From: a candidate division TM6 bacterium GW2011_GWF2_37_49
GTDB taxonomy: Bacteria; Babelota; Babeliae; Babelales; RVW-14
Assembly: GCA_000989955.1 (NCBI GenBank)
Contig: LBTE01000007.1
Span: 1 to 64,000, forward strand
DNA: 64,000 nt
Direction: 5' to 3'
Both the position numbers and the translations under genes were made by a program. Positions 34,504-44,022 of the stretch are shown piece after piece. The stretch's first letter is position 1, and every line of letters starts with the position of its first letter. The notes under the pieces were generated by a model. The model saw nothing but the letters and a program-made list of their open reading frames with translations. It had not been told where the DNA came from and searched no databases.

Positions 34504-36453
34504 ATGATTTATATGTTTAGAAAAGAAATGAAAAAATGGCACACCGTTTTGTGGTTTGTTTTTGCAGCGATGGCTCTTGGAAGTGGTTTTGGGCTATTTT
34601 ATAAACGAAGAGGGCCCGAAGAGGCTATCGTTGGCCGTGTGGATGGTCAAGGGATTACATTTAAGGCGTATAAGAAAACATTAAAAAATATAATAGCTCC
34701 GTATGTTCAGTTGTATGGCATGTCTGAAGATAAAGTTATGTCTTTGCTCAGCCAGATGGGCAATATCGACGAGATGGCTTTTAATATGTGTGTTGAAGAA
34801 AAACTTGTGGACCGTGTACAAAAAAGTTTTGACATAAAGATTGATAACGACACATTTAATGGCAGGCTTGTTGAAATGATGCCTCCTACAATTATTGGCC
34901 AGGATGGCAAGGTAAACATGGAAATGTATCAACAATACATGAAGATGCTTTCGACGACTCCTGCCGATTTTGAAAAACATAAAGAGGGTGAGTTTAAAAG
35001 AGAGTTGGCAATGCGTTTTATTGCGAACTCAAGCTATATATCTGCAAAAGAGGTTCAAGCGGAGATTGCAAAACAAAATTCAAAGAAGAGTTTTGAGATT
35101 TTGGCGATCCCTCAAAAATATTTTTTGAATGATGCAAAAAAGTCTGCACCGGACGACAAAGAGCTGGAGTCTTTCTTTAATAAAGATAAAGAAAAATACA
35201 GGGTTGCCGATAAAGCCAAAGCTAAATACTGGGAAATTGGCGTTGATGAGTATGAAAAAAAGATAGAACTCGATGAGCAGTCAATCAAAAACTTTTATGA
35301 TAAAAATAAAGCTCAGCTCTACAGAATTGCTCCAAAGGTCAAGGTAAGAAAAATTTTAATCAAGTCAGGCAAAGTGAAAGATGGATTCAAGCTTGCACAG
35401 GATGTTCACCAAAAAGTTAAACAAAGCCCAGCTCAGTTTGCCGCTTTAGCAAAACAATATTCAGATGACAAATTAACAGCTCAAAGCGGTGGGTTGGTGG
35501 ACTTTTTCAGCAGGGGTAAATATGATCCAGATTTTGAGAAAGCCGCATTCAAACTTAAAGATTTAGGTGAAATTTCTGACATAATCACAACAAAAGACGG
35601 TTTTGAGATGGTACAGCTGGTTGAGCGAATGAAAGCTGTGGAAAAACCTTTTGAAAGCGTAAAAAACGAAATAGCTGCTACGTTGAAAAATAAGCGTGCA
35701 ATTGCTACGTTGCAGGGCGAGTTGGGAACGTTGATGCACGATGTTAGATCCGAAAATGAATCCATCGAAAAATTTGCAGCAGAAAAAGGATTAGCTGAAA
35801 AAGAGACAGGTTGGATCTCTGAAAAAGAGGCGGCCGGCTCTGATGTAGTTGGCCAACTTGCACAAAAAGTGCTTGGATCTGGACGAGAAAGCAATTATGG
35901 CTATCTAAAAACATCCGGTAAATACGTCATCTATAAGCTGTTACAAAAAGAAAAGAGCTACCTTCCAGAATTAAAGTTGGTCAAAAACACTGTTATTGAA
36001 GATTACTATAATTATCAGGCAGATTTGATGGCTAAGAAAAATATTGCAAAAATTAAAGCCGACATTTTATGTGGTACAGCAACGCTTAAGCAGGGTGCTG
36101 GTAAAATTGGAATTCTGCAAACCAACACCACTGGGCTGATTAAAAACGGTGATCCTGTAGCCGGTCTAGAAAAAGATTTGCCTTTATTAAAGAAGATGTT
36201 TGTGTTGGACGATAAGTCTCAGGTGTTGCAAGATAACAACGGTGGGACCTATTATTTGGTTCAATTGATTGAAGAACAGGCTGGGGCTGTTAAAGATACA
36301 CAAAACTTGCACTCAATTATTAACAAAGAGAAATATAATGCATCAAGAAAGCAAGTTTCGGCTTTTATTGCATCATTACAAAGAAATGCTAAGATAGATA
36401 TGGATAAAAAAGTGCTAAGTGGACATAAAAACAATTACACGAAAGAAGATTAA
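34504..36453 (+). CDS. PpiD/SurA-like peptidyl-prolyl isomerase, membrane-anchored
   Basis: 649 aa from the ATG at 34504, which follows GAAAGGTTT; the in-frame ATG at 34462 has no ribosome binding site. One N-terminal membrane helix (HTVLWFVFAAMALGSGFGLFY) anchors a periplasmic chain. A SurA-N-like helical chaperone region ('GRVDGQGITFKAYKKTL', residues ~45-220) is followed by a parvulin domain (~280-385: 'VRKILIKSG', 'FAALAKQYSDDKLTAQSGGLVDFF', 'ISDIITTKDGFEMVQL') and a second helical part. PpiD-type proteins help outer-membrane and exported proteins fold at the Sec exit, fitting an organism with many exported proteins. Its stop overlaps the ATG of recA (TAATG). Confidence 0.88.
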   Translation: MIYMFRKEMKKWHTVLWFVFAAMALGSGFGLFYKRRGPEEAIVGRVDGQGITFKAYKKTLKNIIAPYVQLYGMSEDKVMSLLSQMGNIDEMAFNMCVEEKLVDRVQKSFDIKIDNDTFNGRLVEMMPPTIIGQDGKVNMEMYQQYMKMLSTTPADFEKHKEGEFKRELAMRFIANSSYISAKEVQAEIAKQNSKKSFEILAIPQKYFLNDAKKSAPDDKELESFFNKDKEKYRVADKAKAKYWEIGVDEYEKKIELDEQSIKNFYDKNKAQLYRIAPKVKVRKILIKSGKVKDGFKLAQDVHQKVKQSPAQFAALAKQYSDDKLTAQSGGLVDFFSRGKYDPDFEKAAFKLKDLGEISDIITTKDGFEMVQLVERMKAVEKPFESVKNEIAATLKNKRAIATLQGELGTLMHDVRSENESIEKFAAEKGLAEKETGWISEKEAAGSDVVGQLAQKVLGSGRESNYGYLKTSGKYVIYKLLQKEKSYLPELKLVKNTVIEDYYNYQADLMAKKNIAKIKADILCGTATLKQGAGKIGILQTNTTGLIKNGDPVAGLEKDLPLLKKMFVLDDKSQVLQDNNGGTYYLVQLIEEQAGAVKDTQNLHSIINKEKYNASRKQVSAFIASLQRNAKIDMDKKVLSGHKNNYTKED

Positions 36454-37483
36454 TGAGTTCAGTAAAAGATTTACAGAATACAGCTTCCAGAAAAATATAG
36501 AGCTTTAGAGTCGACATTTGAGCAGATTGATAAAGAGTTCGGTAAGGGATCAGTGATGATGCTTGGCCAAAAGCCCGATAAACTCGAAACAATTTCAACA
36601 GGTTCAATATTAATTGATTCTGCGCTTGGAGTTGGTGGTTTGCCAAAGGGTCGAATTATTGAAATTTTTGGACCTGAATCATCAGGTAAAACCACATTGG
36701 CTTTACATGCCATTGCGCAGTCTCAAAAAAAGGGTGGTGTTTGTGCATTTATTGATGCAGAACATGCAATGGATCCTTCCTACGCTGCTAGTGTTGGAAT
36801 AAATGTGCATGAATTAATAGTTTCACAGCCAGATTTTGGCGAACAGGCTCTTGAAATTACAGAGATGCTTGTTCGTTCCAATGCGGATTGTTGTAGACTC
36901 TGTTGCAGCGTTGGTTCCCAAGGCCGAGCTAGAAGGCGATATGGGTGATTCACACATGGGTTTACAAGCAAGATTGATGTCGCAAGCTCTTAGAAAATTA
37001 ACAGCTGTTGTGCACAAATCAAAAACGGTTTTAATTTTTATCAACCAAATTAGAAGTAAAATTAATCAAGGCGGAATGAATTTTGGGCCAACAGAAACAA
37101 CAACTGGTGGGAATGCTTTGAAATTTTATTCTTCGATAAGAATTGATATTCGCAGAATTGCTACATTAAAAAAAGGCGACAAAGCCTTTGGAAACAGAGT
37201 GTCTGTTAAGATAGTAAAAAATAAAGTTGCTCCGCCGTTTAGAAAAGTTGAAGTCGATCTTATTTTTGGTGAGGGTATTAGCCCAGAATTGGAAGTTCTT
37301 GATGCAGCTTTGTCATTGGGTGTAATTAAACAAGCTGGAGCATGGTTTGCCTATGAAAATGAAAAAATTGGGCAAGGCCGTGAAAACTGTTTGAAAAAAT
37401 TCAAGGAAGATCCGATTTTTTTTGATAATATAGTTAAGGTGGTTACTGATAAGTTAAATAATCAGGGATTTGTTTGTGAATAA
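36453..37483 (+). pseudogene. recA: recA with two frameshifts
   Basis: The sequence encodes RecA, the strand-exchange recombinase, in three frames. The ATG at 36453 (overlapping the previous stop) opens [12 protein letters not shown] and stops at TAG near 36498. One frame over, [20 protein letters not shown] (from ~36490) continues through Walker A GPESSGKT and '[16 protein letters not shown]' to ~36886. Then the frame changes again and [17 protein letters not shown] continues to the normal C-terminus. The first shift fits one extra base before GAAAAATATAG; the second fits one extra base or a 5-base loss between short GATT repeats. Everything else is well conserved. It is a recent pseudogene, a sequencing error or recoding; the parts other than the shifts look functional. 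Confidence 0.85.
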
Positions 37484-38036
37484 TAAGATGTCTAGAGATA
37501 CAGTGAACACAGGCATGCAAGATAAGTACATGATAAACGAAGAGATTCGTGGAGAAAATGTACTGGTAATCGGTGGAAAAGGCGAAAATCATGGTGTTAT
37601 ATCAAAGCGTCAGGCTTTAACGTTAGCTCGTGAGTCAAATCTTGACTTGGTTCAAGTTGGTGAAAAAGATGGAACTCCAATTGCTAAGATTATGAATTTT
37701 GGAAAATTCATATACGAAAAGAAAAAACAGCTCGGCGAAGCAAAAAAACATCAAAAAGCAATCCAAATAAAAGAGATTAAAATTAGGCCAAGTATTGAAG
37801 AGCAGGATTATAAAACAAAGCTAAATAAGGCCGAAGAATTTTTTAAAGATGGCATGAAGGTTAAATTTACAGTTCAATTCAAAGGTCGAGAGGTTCCCAA
37901 GATGGAAGATTTTGGAACCAAATTGTTTGAACGAATATCAAAAGACCTCGTTGCCAAGGGTTTTACGAACTTGCTAGAAGAAAAAGAGAGCAGGGGCGGA
38001 GTTATTTGGTCTAAAATTTATTTCCTCAAGGGATAA
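37476..38036 (+). CDS. infC: Translation initiation factor IF-3
   Basis: 186 aa from the GTG at 37476, 7 bases after AGGGA; a TTG at 37470 is too close to that site, and ATG 37488 is the alternative. IF-3 binds the 30S subunit and checks the start codon. Both domains are present: N-terminal '[42 protein letters not shown]' and, after the lysine-rich linker, '[26 protein letters not shown]' to the end. It overlaps the last bases of the recA reading frame, then leads the classical infC-rpmI-rplT operon, which in other bacteria is controlled by L20 binding the leader. Confidence 0.96.
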   Translation: MNNKMSRDTVNTGMQDKYMINEEIRGENVLVIGGKGENHGVISKRQALTLARESNLDLVQVGEKDGTPIAKIMNFGKFIYEKKKQLGEAKKHQKAIQIKEIKIRPSIEEQDYKTKLNKAEEFFKDGMKVKFTVQFKGREVPKMEDFGTKLFERISKDLVAKGFTNLLEEKESRGGVIWSKIYFLKG

Positions 38037-38082
38037 ATGAGCATAGAATTTTCTGAAATTAATTAAATTTTAAAGGTTTAAA

Positions 38083-38277
38083 ATGTGTAAAATGAAAACA
38101 AACTCGTCATGCAAGAAGAGGTTTAGAAAAAATAGCGCAGGGAAAGTAAAAACATCTCGTGCATTTAAAAGACATCATGCTTGGGCAAAGTCTAAAAAGC
38201 AAAAGCGTGAGTTAAGAGCTGGTATGTACATGGAAGGTACATTTGCTAAAAAAATAGCATCTGCAATGCCTTATTAA
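38083..38277 (+). CDS. rpmI: 50S ribosomal protein L35
   Basis: 64 aa, basic. 'MKTNSSCKKRFRKNSAGKVKTSRAFKRHHAW' matches L35 (MKTKSSAKKRFKxTGxGKxxxxxAxxxH). The ATG at 38083 follows AAAGG; the in-frame ATG at 38092 (MKTNSS) would match the family start better and is also possible. Between infC and rplT in the conserved order. Confidence 0.93.
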   Translation: MCKMKTNSSCKKRFRKNSAGKVKTSRAFKRHHAWAKSKKQKRELRAGMYMEGTFAKKIASAMPY

Positions 38278-38326
38278 TTATTTCATATAAGATTATTAAT
38301 AACATTTGATATTTTGAGGTTTTAAA

Positions 38327-38674
38327 ATGAGTAGAGTTAAACGTGGTATTGTCTCCAGAAAAAGACATAAAAGAATTATAAAAAAAGCCAAGGGTTTTTG
38401 GGGTCAACGTAAGAATGTTTTTCGTCGTGCAAATGAAACATTGCTTCGTGCGATGCGTTTTTCTTATGTAGGTCGCAAACTGAAAAAAAGAGAGTATCGT
38501 GGGTTGTTTATTTCTAGAATAAGTGCAGCATGTAAGTCGTCTGGAATTAATTACAGTGGTTTTGTAAATAAAATGAAAACATTGCAAATTGGTTTGAATA
38601 GAAAAATGCTCAGCCAATTAGCTATTTTTGAGCCAAAAGCGTTTGCTGAATTAGTCGCAATGGCAAAAAAATAA
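38327..38674 (+). CDS. rplT: 50S ribosomal protein L20
   Basis: 115 aa, normal length. 'SRVKRGIVSRKRHKRIIKKAKGFWGQRKNVFRRANETLLRAMRFSYVGRKLKKREYRGLFISRI' is a clear L20 match. L20 is needed early in 50S assembly and often represses its own operon. RBS GAGG lies before the ATG. Confidence 0.97.
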   Translation: MSRVKRGIVSRKRHKRIIKKAKGFWGQRKNVFRRANETLLRAMRFSYVGRKLKKREYRGLFISRISAACKSSGINYSGFVNKMKTLQIGLNRKMLSQLAIFEPKAFAELVAMAKK

Positions 38675-38762
38675 AAATATATTGAAATTTTTGTTACCAA
38701 CGGGCTATTATATTTAGAGTTGGTTGTATTGAATTTATTTTGTGAGAAAAGAGGAAGAGGAA

Positions 38763-39008
38763 ATGAAGTGCCTTGAAGAGCTAGAAAGTAAGGTTCTTCG
38801 TCTTATCCAAAAAAATACAGAGTTAAAAATTAAGATTGGTGAACTTGTTCAGGAAAATGAAGTTTTGAGAGGACAAGCTCACCGGTTTGAAGATGCTCTG
38901 ATGAAAGAACAAGGAACGGCGAAATCATTTGAAGACGAAAAATTAGCTATAATTAACGTTGTAGAAGGTTTGCTGAGTACTATTAATTCGTTAGAGAGCT
39001 CTCAATGA
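38763..39008 (+). CDS. Small coiled-coil protein, possibly ZapB-like
   Basis: 81 aa from the ATG at 38763, which follows GAGGAAGAGGA; the GTG at 38742 would include that site in the coding part. The chain is nearly all coiled coil ('LEELESKVLRLIQKNTELKIKIGELVQENEVLRGQ'), with heptads as in ZapB or SlyX. It sits 7 bases before zapA, and such a coiled-coil gene next to zapA is common, so a role at the division ring is a fair inference. Confidence 0.6.
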   Translation: MKCLEELESKVLRLIQKNTELKIKIGELVQENEVLRGQAHRFEDALMKEQGTAKSFEDEKLAIINVVEGLLSTINSLESSQ

Positions 39009-39015
39009 AAAGTAA

Positions 39016-39297
39016 ATGAGCATGGAAAAGGCAAATAATTTAAAAATATCAATTCTTGGAAAGCCATATCTGGTAACAACAGATGAGGTTCAGGAATATG
39101 TTTTAGAAGCGTCTGAATTGGTTGACAACATGATGAGGGAAAAAATAAAAAATTTTCCGATAACTAATGAAACAAAGGTTGCTGTGGTTACGGCTTTGGA
39201 ATTAGCCACGGATCTTGGAAAATTCAAAAGATCAAGTAATTCTTTTGAAGATAGAGTTTTCAAGTTAAATGAGTTATTGGAATTTGCGTTAAAGTGA
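39016..39297 (+). CDS. zapA: Cell division protein ZapA-like
   Basis: 93 aa. 'NLKISILGKPYLVTTDEVQEYVLEASELVDNMMRE' matches the ZapA N-terminal domain (VxILGxxYxixxxxxxEyvxxvAxxVd), followed by a helix with 'KVAVVTALELATDL'. ZapA cross-links FtsZ filaments at mid-cell. It overlaps no gene but is tightly linked to the coiled-coil gene. The 160 bases to the next gene, where gammaproteobacteria carry the 6S RNA gene, hold only AT-rich sequence with a weak GTCA-ATTA-TGAC inverted repeat. Confidence 0.75.
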   Translation: MSMEKANNLKISILGKPYLVTTDEVQEYVLEASELVDNMMREKIKNFPITNETKVAVVTALELATDLGKFKRSSNSFEDRVFKLNELLEFALK

Positions 39298-39456
39298 TTT
39301 TAATACAAATTTCCTTATCATAAGTTGTGTCAATTATGACAATTCTTGTTATCTTTGCATCTTTGTGTTTTTAGGATTGTCCTCTTGAAAGGTCTCTGTC
39401 TCACAAGGTAATTAAGCGTTTATTGTATTTATTACTTTTGAGATTAAGGGATTAAA

Positions 39457-41016
39457 ATGATCGGAATGTTCGAATTTTTAATTTTATGCACCGGGCTTTT
39501 GCTTGGTGTCATAACTGTTTTTATATATTTTTTTCTACAAAAAAATAAAGTTTTGCAAACAAAACAAAGTGTTCAACATATGTTGCAAGCGTCCCGTGAT
39601 CAGATCGAAAAAGATCGTCGAGATGCTGCGGTTGATCTAAAAAGTGAACTCCACAAAAAACGTACAGAATTTGAAATAGAGGTTAAAAAAAACAAGATTG
39701 AATTGCAGCAACTTCAATCAAAGTGCCAAAAAAAAGAAGATGCTTTAGATTTACGTGAGTCTGCGCTAGATGATTTACGTCGTGAATTGCAACAAAAGGA
39801 ACGAGATCTATCTAGGCGCTTAGACGCCTTTTCTGTCGATGAAATGAAAATTAAACGCTTGTATGAAGAGCTTGTTCAGAAACTTGAAAAAATCAGTGGA
39901 ATGAAGCAAGACGAAGCCAAAAAAATTTTATTTGAATCATTGGAGCGCGAAGTAAAGCTTGCTAATCAAAAATGGATATCAACAATAGAAGATAATGTTA
40001 GAGAAACAGCTAAAGACAAATCAATTGAGATTTTGACAGCTTCAATGCAACGTTATCTTGCTGATACAGTTACTCTTCACTCATCCAGCGTTGTAAACCT
40101 TCCAAACGATGAAATGAAGGGTAGAATAATTGGTAAAGAAGGCCGAAATATTAAAGCTCTTGAGATGGCTACAGGAATGGAGTTTGTTATAGGCGATACC
40201 CCAGAAGTTATTACAATTTCAGGTTTTAATCCGATAAGAAGAGAAGTTGCAAAACGTGCTTTAAATAAGCTTATTTTAGATGGCAGAATTAATCCAAGCA
40301 GAATTGAAGAAACTGTTGTAAAGTGCGAAGAAGAACTTGAACAAACAGTTGAAGAGATAGGGCAGAGCACAGTTCTTGAGTTTGGATTTCGTGGTATGAA
40401 TCTTGAAATTATTAAGATGCTTGGCAGGCTTCATTTCAGAACTAGTTATACTCAAAATAATCTTTCACACAGTAAAGAGGTAGCTTACTTTTCACGAATG
40501 ATTGCTGCAGAATTGGGACTTGATCCAGATATAGCTGCTAGAGCAGGTCTGTTGCATGATATAGGAAAGGCTATCTCTGCCGAAGTTGAAGGACCGCATG
40601 CTGTTGTGGGTGCTAATTTTGTTAAGGAGTATGGCGAAGATCCAATTATTATCAATGCCATTGCAAGTCACCATGAAGAGGTTGCCCCTACGAGCCCTTA
40701 CGGCATAATAATTCACTTGGCGGATGCCATTTCGGCTTCTCGTCCTGGAGCTAGAAAAGAAACTCTTTCTACGTATGTTAAGCGTTTGGAAAATCTTGAA
40801 GAACTGGCAAATAGCTTTGAAGGTGTCAAAAAAGCGTATGCTTTACAAGCTGGACGTGAAATACGCGTAATAGTTGATGAAGACCGATTAGATGATGATA
40901 AAGCAGCTATTCTAGCCAGAGATTTAGCTAAAAAGATCGAAACCGATTTAGCATTCCCTGGAGAAATTAAAGTTAATGTTATCCGAGAAAAACGATTTAT
41001 AACTGCAGCAAGATAA
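39457..41016 (+). CDS. rny: Ribonuclease Y
   Basis: 519 aa, standard. RNase Y is a membrane-anchored endoribonuclease that starts mRNA decay. One N-terminal membrane helix (LCTGLLLGVITVFIYFFL), a long coiled coil (30-190), a KH domain with 'GRIIGKEGRNIKALEMATGMEFVIGDTPEVITISGFNPIRREVA', and the HD domain with AGLLHDIGKA (the HD pair) and 'IASHHEEVAPTSPYGIIIHLADAISASRPGARKETL'. Directly followed by ymdB, as in Firmicutes and other groups. Confidence 0.97.
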   Translation: MIGMFEFLILCTGLLLGVITVFIYFFLQKNKVLQTKQSVQHMLQASRDQIEKDRRDAAVDLKSELHKKRTEFEIEVKKNKIELQQLQSKCQKKEDALDLRESALDDLRRELQQKERDLSRRLDAFSVDEMKIKRLYEELVQKLEKISGMKQDEAKKILFESLEREVKLANQKWISTIEDNVRETAKDKSIEILTASMQRYLADTVTLHSSSVVNLPNDEMKGRIIGKEGRNIKALEMATGMEFVIGDTPEVITISGFNPIRREVAKRALNKLILDGRINPSRIEETVVKCEEELEQTVEEIGQSTVLEFGFRGMNLEIIKMLGRLHFRTSYTQNNLSHSKEVAYFSRMIAAELGLDPDIAARAGLLHDIGKAISAEVEGPHAVVGANFVKEYGEDPIIINAIASHHEEVAPTSPYGIIIHLADAISASRPGARKETLSTYVKRLENLEELANSFEGVKKAYALQAGREIRVIVDEDRLDDDKAAILARDLAKKIETDLAFPGEIKVNVIREKRFITAAR

Positions 41017-41028
41017 GTTTGGTAAACA

Positions 41029-41868
41029 ATGAAAAGTATTTTAAAGTTTTTATTTATAGGTGATGTCGTAGGTTTGCCTGGTTTGACTGTATTCCAGAAA
41101 TGGGTACCAAAACTAAAAGAAAAACATCAAATTGATGCGGTTATAGTTAATGGCGAAAACGGGGCCAAAAATGGTCGTGGGATAACATCTAAAATAGTTG
41201 ATTTTTTCAAGCACAATGGTGTTGCTGTAGTAACGACAGGAAACCATGTTTGGGAGAATCGTGAATTTTATAATACATTGAATCAGCGGGACGATATTAT
41301 TCGTCCCGCAAATTTTCCTCCAGGATGTCCAGGCAAGGGTTATACATTTTTTGAATTAGAGGGGCATTCTGTGGCGATCATTAACCTTCATGGTCGTGTA
41401 TTTGTAAGGGATTTATTAGATTGTCCATTCAGAACAGTCGAATCATTGTTATCATTTATAAAACCTAGAACAAACATTATTTTTGTTGATTTTCATGCAG
41501 AGGCTACATCTGAAAAAAAGGCTCTAGGCCTATATCTTGATGGTAAGGTATCTGGTATTTTGGGGACGCATACTCATGTACAAACATCAGATGCTCAAAT
41601 TTTACCAAAGGGCACAGGATATCAGACAGATTTAGGCTGTTGTGGCGCTTTAAACTCGGTTATAGGCATGCAGACCGAGGGCGTTTTGAAAAAGTTTTTA
41701 TATTTTCAAAAAATGGGCAAATTCGATGTAGAATTATCAGGCCCTTTTGAACTAAACGGTGCTGTTATATCAGTTGATACAGCAAGTGGCAAAGCTCTGA
41801 GCATCGAAGCAATTAGGGTTATAGATGACGAATTATACAAAAATTTGAGATCAGCTTCAATCGAGTGA
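41029..41868 (+). CDS. ymdB: YmdB-family metallophosphoesterase
   Basis: 279 aa. Metal ligands are visible in order: Asp in LFIGDVVG (12), 'VNGENGAKNGRGI', 'TGNHVWENRE', 'DFHAEATSEKKALG' and 'GTHTHVQTSDAQILPKGTGYQTDLG'. These match the 2',3'-cyclic-nucleotide phosphodiesterase YmdB. In Bacillus it affects biofilm genes and RNase Y activity. It begins 13 bases after the rny stop, the conserved pairing. Confidence 0.94.
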   Translation: MKSILKFLFIGDVVGLPGLTVFQKWVPKLKEKHQIDAVIVNGENGAKNGRGITSKIVDFFKHNGVAVVTTGNHVWENREFYNTLNQRDDIIRPANFPPGCPGKGYTFFELEGHSVAIINLHGRVFVRDLLDCPFRTVESLLSFIKPRTNIIFVDFHAEATSEKKALGLYLDGKVSGILGTHTHVQTSDAQILPKGTGYQTDLGCCGALNSVIGMQTEGVLKKFLYFQKMGKFDVELSGPFELNGAVISVDTASGKALSIEAIRVIDDELYKNLRSASIE

Positions 41869-41875
41869 TATTAAG

Positions 41876-42907
41876 ATGCTTTTTTTATTTTTTCTAAAGC
41901 GTTTCCTAGTCCAATTTTTAACCGTATTCTTTATTATTATTTTGATTCTTGGCGCAAGTAATCTGGTTTTGCGGGCTGAATTTTTTTCTGGATTTTGTGG
42001 CATGATACAAGTTTTTTTTGTAATGCTTCCGCTGATGGCAATTTACGCAACGCCACTTGCCGCCGGAGTGGCTGTGCAAAAGGTTGTTGGCGATTTGTTA
42101 GTCAATGATGAATTGCTGGTTATCGATTTTTTTAGATCTGCTCGCAAAGCATTAATCCTGGCGACAGCTACATTTTCTTTGATGCTAACTATCGTTTATG
42201 CTCCACTAGTTTTTGATTTTGCACCGCAAAGCTATTTGCGAGGAAAACGCATTCTTCTGAATCTTGCTAAACGCCAATTTTCGCACCTTGAGCCTCAAAA
42301 ATTTCATAGTCCATACCCAGGACTTACATTTTTTTTCAAAGAAAAACAACATGAACGTGGTGAACCTAGGTTTAATAACATTTTTCTTGCGTTTCATAGC
42401 AAAGACGAGCGTTATATTTTTACCGCAAATCAGGGATATTTTCAGCAAAACAAAATATTAATGATTGATGGCTCGGTTCACACAATATGTACTGATAAGC
42501 GATATACAGCTGTTTTTAAGGAAACAACAATAAATTTGGATAAAATTTTAAATTTAGAAAAAAACGACAAAACAATGGACGTACTGAAGTTTTGGAATAT
42601 AAAAAAGCTTTTATCAATGTTAAAAGATAACGATGATGTGCTGTTTGAGATTCTTAAACGGTTGGCACAACTTATGTGGCTACTATTATTCCCGTTTTTG
42701 GCACTGTATTCAATATTTATTTTTGGTAGAAAAAAAAGTAACATGCTTGTTGCCGTAATAACGAGTGGCGTAATTTTTTTGACGTCATACATTTCGATTG
42801 CGCTTGCTCAAGTTGTTAGCAAAAGCCTTATTTTTTTGATATTGTTTCTATATCTTCCATTAATTTTATGTTTATTTTTATGTATTAAATTTTTTATGTC
42901 GGAGTAG
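41876..42907 (+). CDS. LptF/LptG-family LPS export permease
   Basis: 343 aa. Three N-terminal membrane helices ('FFLKRFLVQFLTVFFIIILILGASNLVLR', 'FVMLPLMAIYATPLAAGVAVQKV', 'ALILATATFSLMLTIVYAPLVF'), a periplasmic beta-jellyroll-like part (~125-260) and three C-terminal helices follow the YjgP/YjgQ plan. LptF/G with LptB drives LPS from the inner membrane to LptC. Only one such gene is in the window, and F versus G cannot be told. With lpxB it supports an LPS outer membrane. Confidence 0.8.
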   Translation: MLFLFFLKRFLVQFLTVFFIIILILGASNLVLRAEFFSGFCGMIQVFFVMLPLMAIYATPLAAGVAVQKVVGDLLVNDELLVIDFFRSARKALILATATFSLMLTIVYAPLVFDFAPQSYLRGKRILLNLAKRQFSHLEPQKFHSPYPGLTFFFKEKQHERGEPRFNNIFLAFHSKDERYIFTANQGYFQQNKILMIDGSVHTICTDKRYTAVFKETTINLDKILNLEKNDKTMDVLKFWNIKKLLSMLKDNDDVLFEILKRLAQLMWLLLFPFLALYSIFIFGRKKSNMLVAVITSGVIFLTSYISIALAQVVSKSLIFLILFLYLPLILCLFLCIKFFMSE

Positions 42908-42909
42908 CC

Positions 42910-43824
42910 ATGTTTTTAGTAGTTTTGATGTACTCAATTTTAGCCCTGACATTTGTTTTTGCAAAAAAGGCTTTAAATTATACTTCTCCATTTTTTTTAA
43001 TCGGTTTTAGAATGATTATTGCGGGTTCTATCTTGCTTCTATATCAACGATTTTTTTCGAATAAACCATTCAAAATTGAAAAAAAAGATTATATTCTTTT
43101 TTTCAAAACAGCGTTATTCCATATTTATTTCGCGTTTAACCTTGAGTTCTGGGCGCTTCAATATGTATCAGCCATCAAATCAACTTTGATTTTTACAGCA
43201 ACGCCATTTGTTTCGGCAATTTTGGCCTACTTTTTATTAAGCCAAAAACTATCAACTAAAAAGGTTATTGGGATTATAGTTGGAATTGGTGGGTTGGTGC
43301 CGATAATATCTTTACACGTACAAACTGGGGCAGAGTTTAAAGCCATTGCCTGTTTTGCCTTGCCAGACGCTGTTTTGTTCTTAGCTGTAATTTCTGGTGC
43401 GTATGCTTGGTTCTTGGTTATGCGTTTGATGGAACGAGGTTATGGCCTTGGCATGATCAATGGAATGGCGATGCTTGTCGGTGGCATTTTAAGCATGTGT
43501 ACGGCCATTGCGTTTGAAGATTTATCGCATCCGGTATCAAACTGGCCTGTTTTTTTGGTGTGGCTATTTTTATTAATTTTGGCCGCAAATATTATTTTTT
43601 ATAATATGTTTGGATGGTTGCTAAACCGTTATACAATCACATTTTTGACATTTTCGGGCATTCTTTCGCCAAGCTTTGGAACGATTTATGAGTGGTTATT
43701 TTTTGGCGGTAAAATTGGCTGGCAGCATATTACATCACTTATTTTTGTTGCCTCGGGTTTATTTATTTTTTATCGAGACGAACTCAAAAAGAAGCCTCAG
43801 CTGCCGCCGTTCGATGCTTCTTGA
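42910..43824 (+). CDS. EamA/DMT-family transporter
   Basis: 304 aa, ten hydrophobic helices in two five-helix halves, as in drug/metabolite transporters. Landmarks: 'FFLIGFRMIIAGSILLLYQRFF', 'FNLEFWALQYVSAIKSTLIFTATPFVSAILAYFLLSQKLSTKKVIGIIVGIGGLVPII' and the second-half 'LNRYTITFLTFSGILSPSFGTIYEWLFFGGKI', the EamA repeat signature. The substrate is not predictable. It begins 3 bases after the lptF-like gene, so it is likely co-transcribed. Confidence 0.88.
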   Translation: MFLVVLMYSILALTFVFAKKALNYTSPFFLIGFRMIIAGSILLLYQRFFSNKPFKIEKKDYILFFKTALFHIYFAFNLEFWALQYVSAIKSTLIFTATPFVSAILAYFLLSQKLSTKKVIGIIVGIGGLVPIISLHVQTGAEFKAIACFALPDAVLFLAVISGAYAWFLVMRLMERGYGLGMINGMAMLVGGILSMCTAIAFEDLSHPVSNWPVFLVWLFLLILAANIIFYNMFGWLLNRYTITFLTFSGILSPSFGTIYEWLFFGGKIGWQHITSLIFVASGLFIFYRDELKKKPQLPPFDAS

Positions 43825-43859
43825 TATGACGGCTTCTGTTGATCGAGCTTTTTTAAAGA

Positions 43860-44022
43860 GATGGCACTTTTTGCAACTTTCGGAAAAGTCATTCCATATC
43901 TATTTACCAGTCGGTGTTTGCAGGCCGCATCTAAAAAATTGTTATTTTCTTGGCAGGTGCGATTTGCAGATGTTTTTCAGTAGTTATAGTCGATGTATGT
44001 GTCTGAATATCATAGGATTGAC
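43860..44022 (+). repeat. Dispersed ~160-bp intergenic repeat, copy 8
   Basis: GATGGCACTTTTTGCAACTTT at the left, core GTTTGCAGGCCGCATCTAAA then TTTTCTTGGCAGG, right end CGATGTATGTGTCTGAATAT. It fills almost the whole gap between two convergent genes and ends at the gmk stop codon. Confidence 0.85.

Noticed and set aside
39298-39456. Gap after zapA as the 6S RNA gene, as in gammaproteobacteria
   Set aside because: AT-rich and unable to form a long rod; only a weak short inverted repeat is seen.
41284-41308. Hairpin GCGGGACGA/TCGTCCCGC as a terminator
   Set aside because: It is inside the ymdB coding sequence, in a conserved part of the protein, with no T-run.
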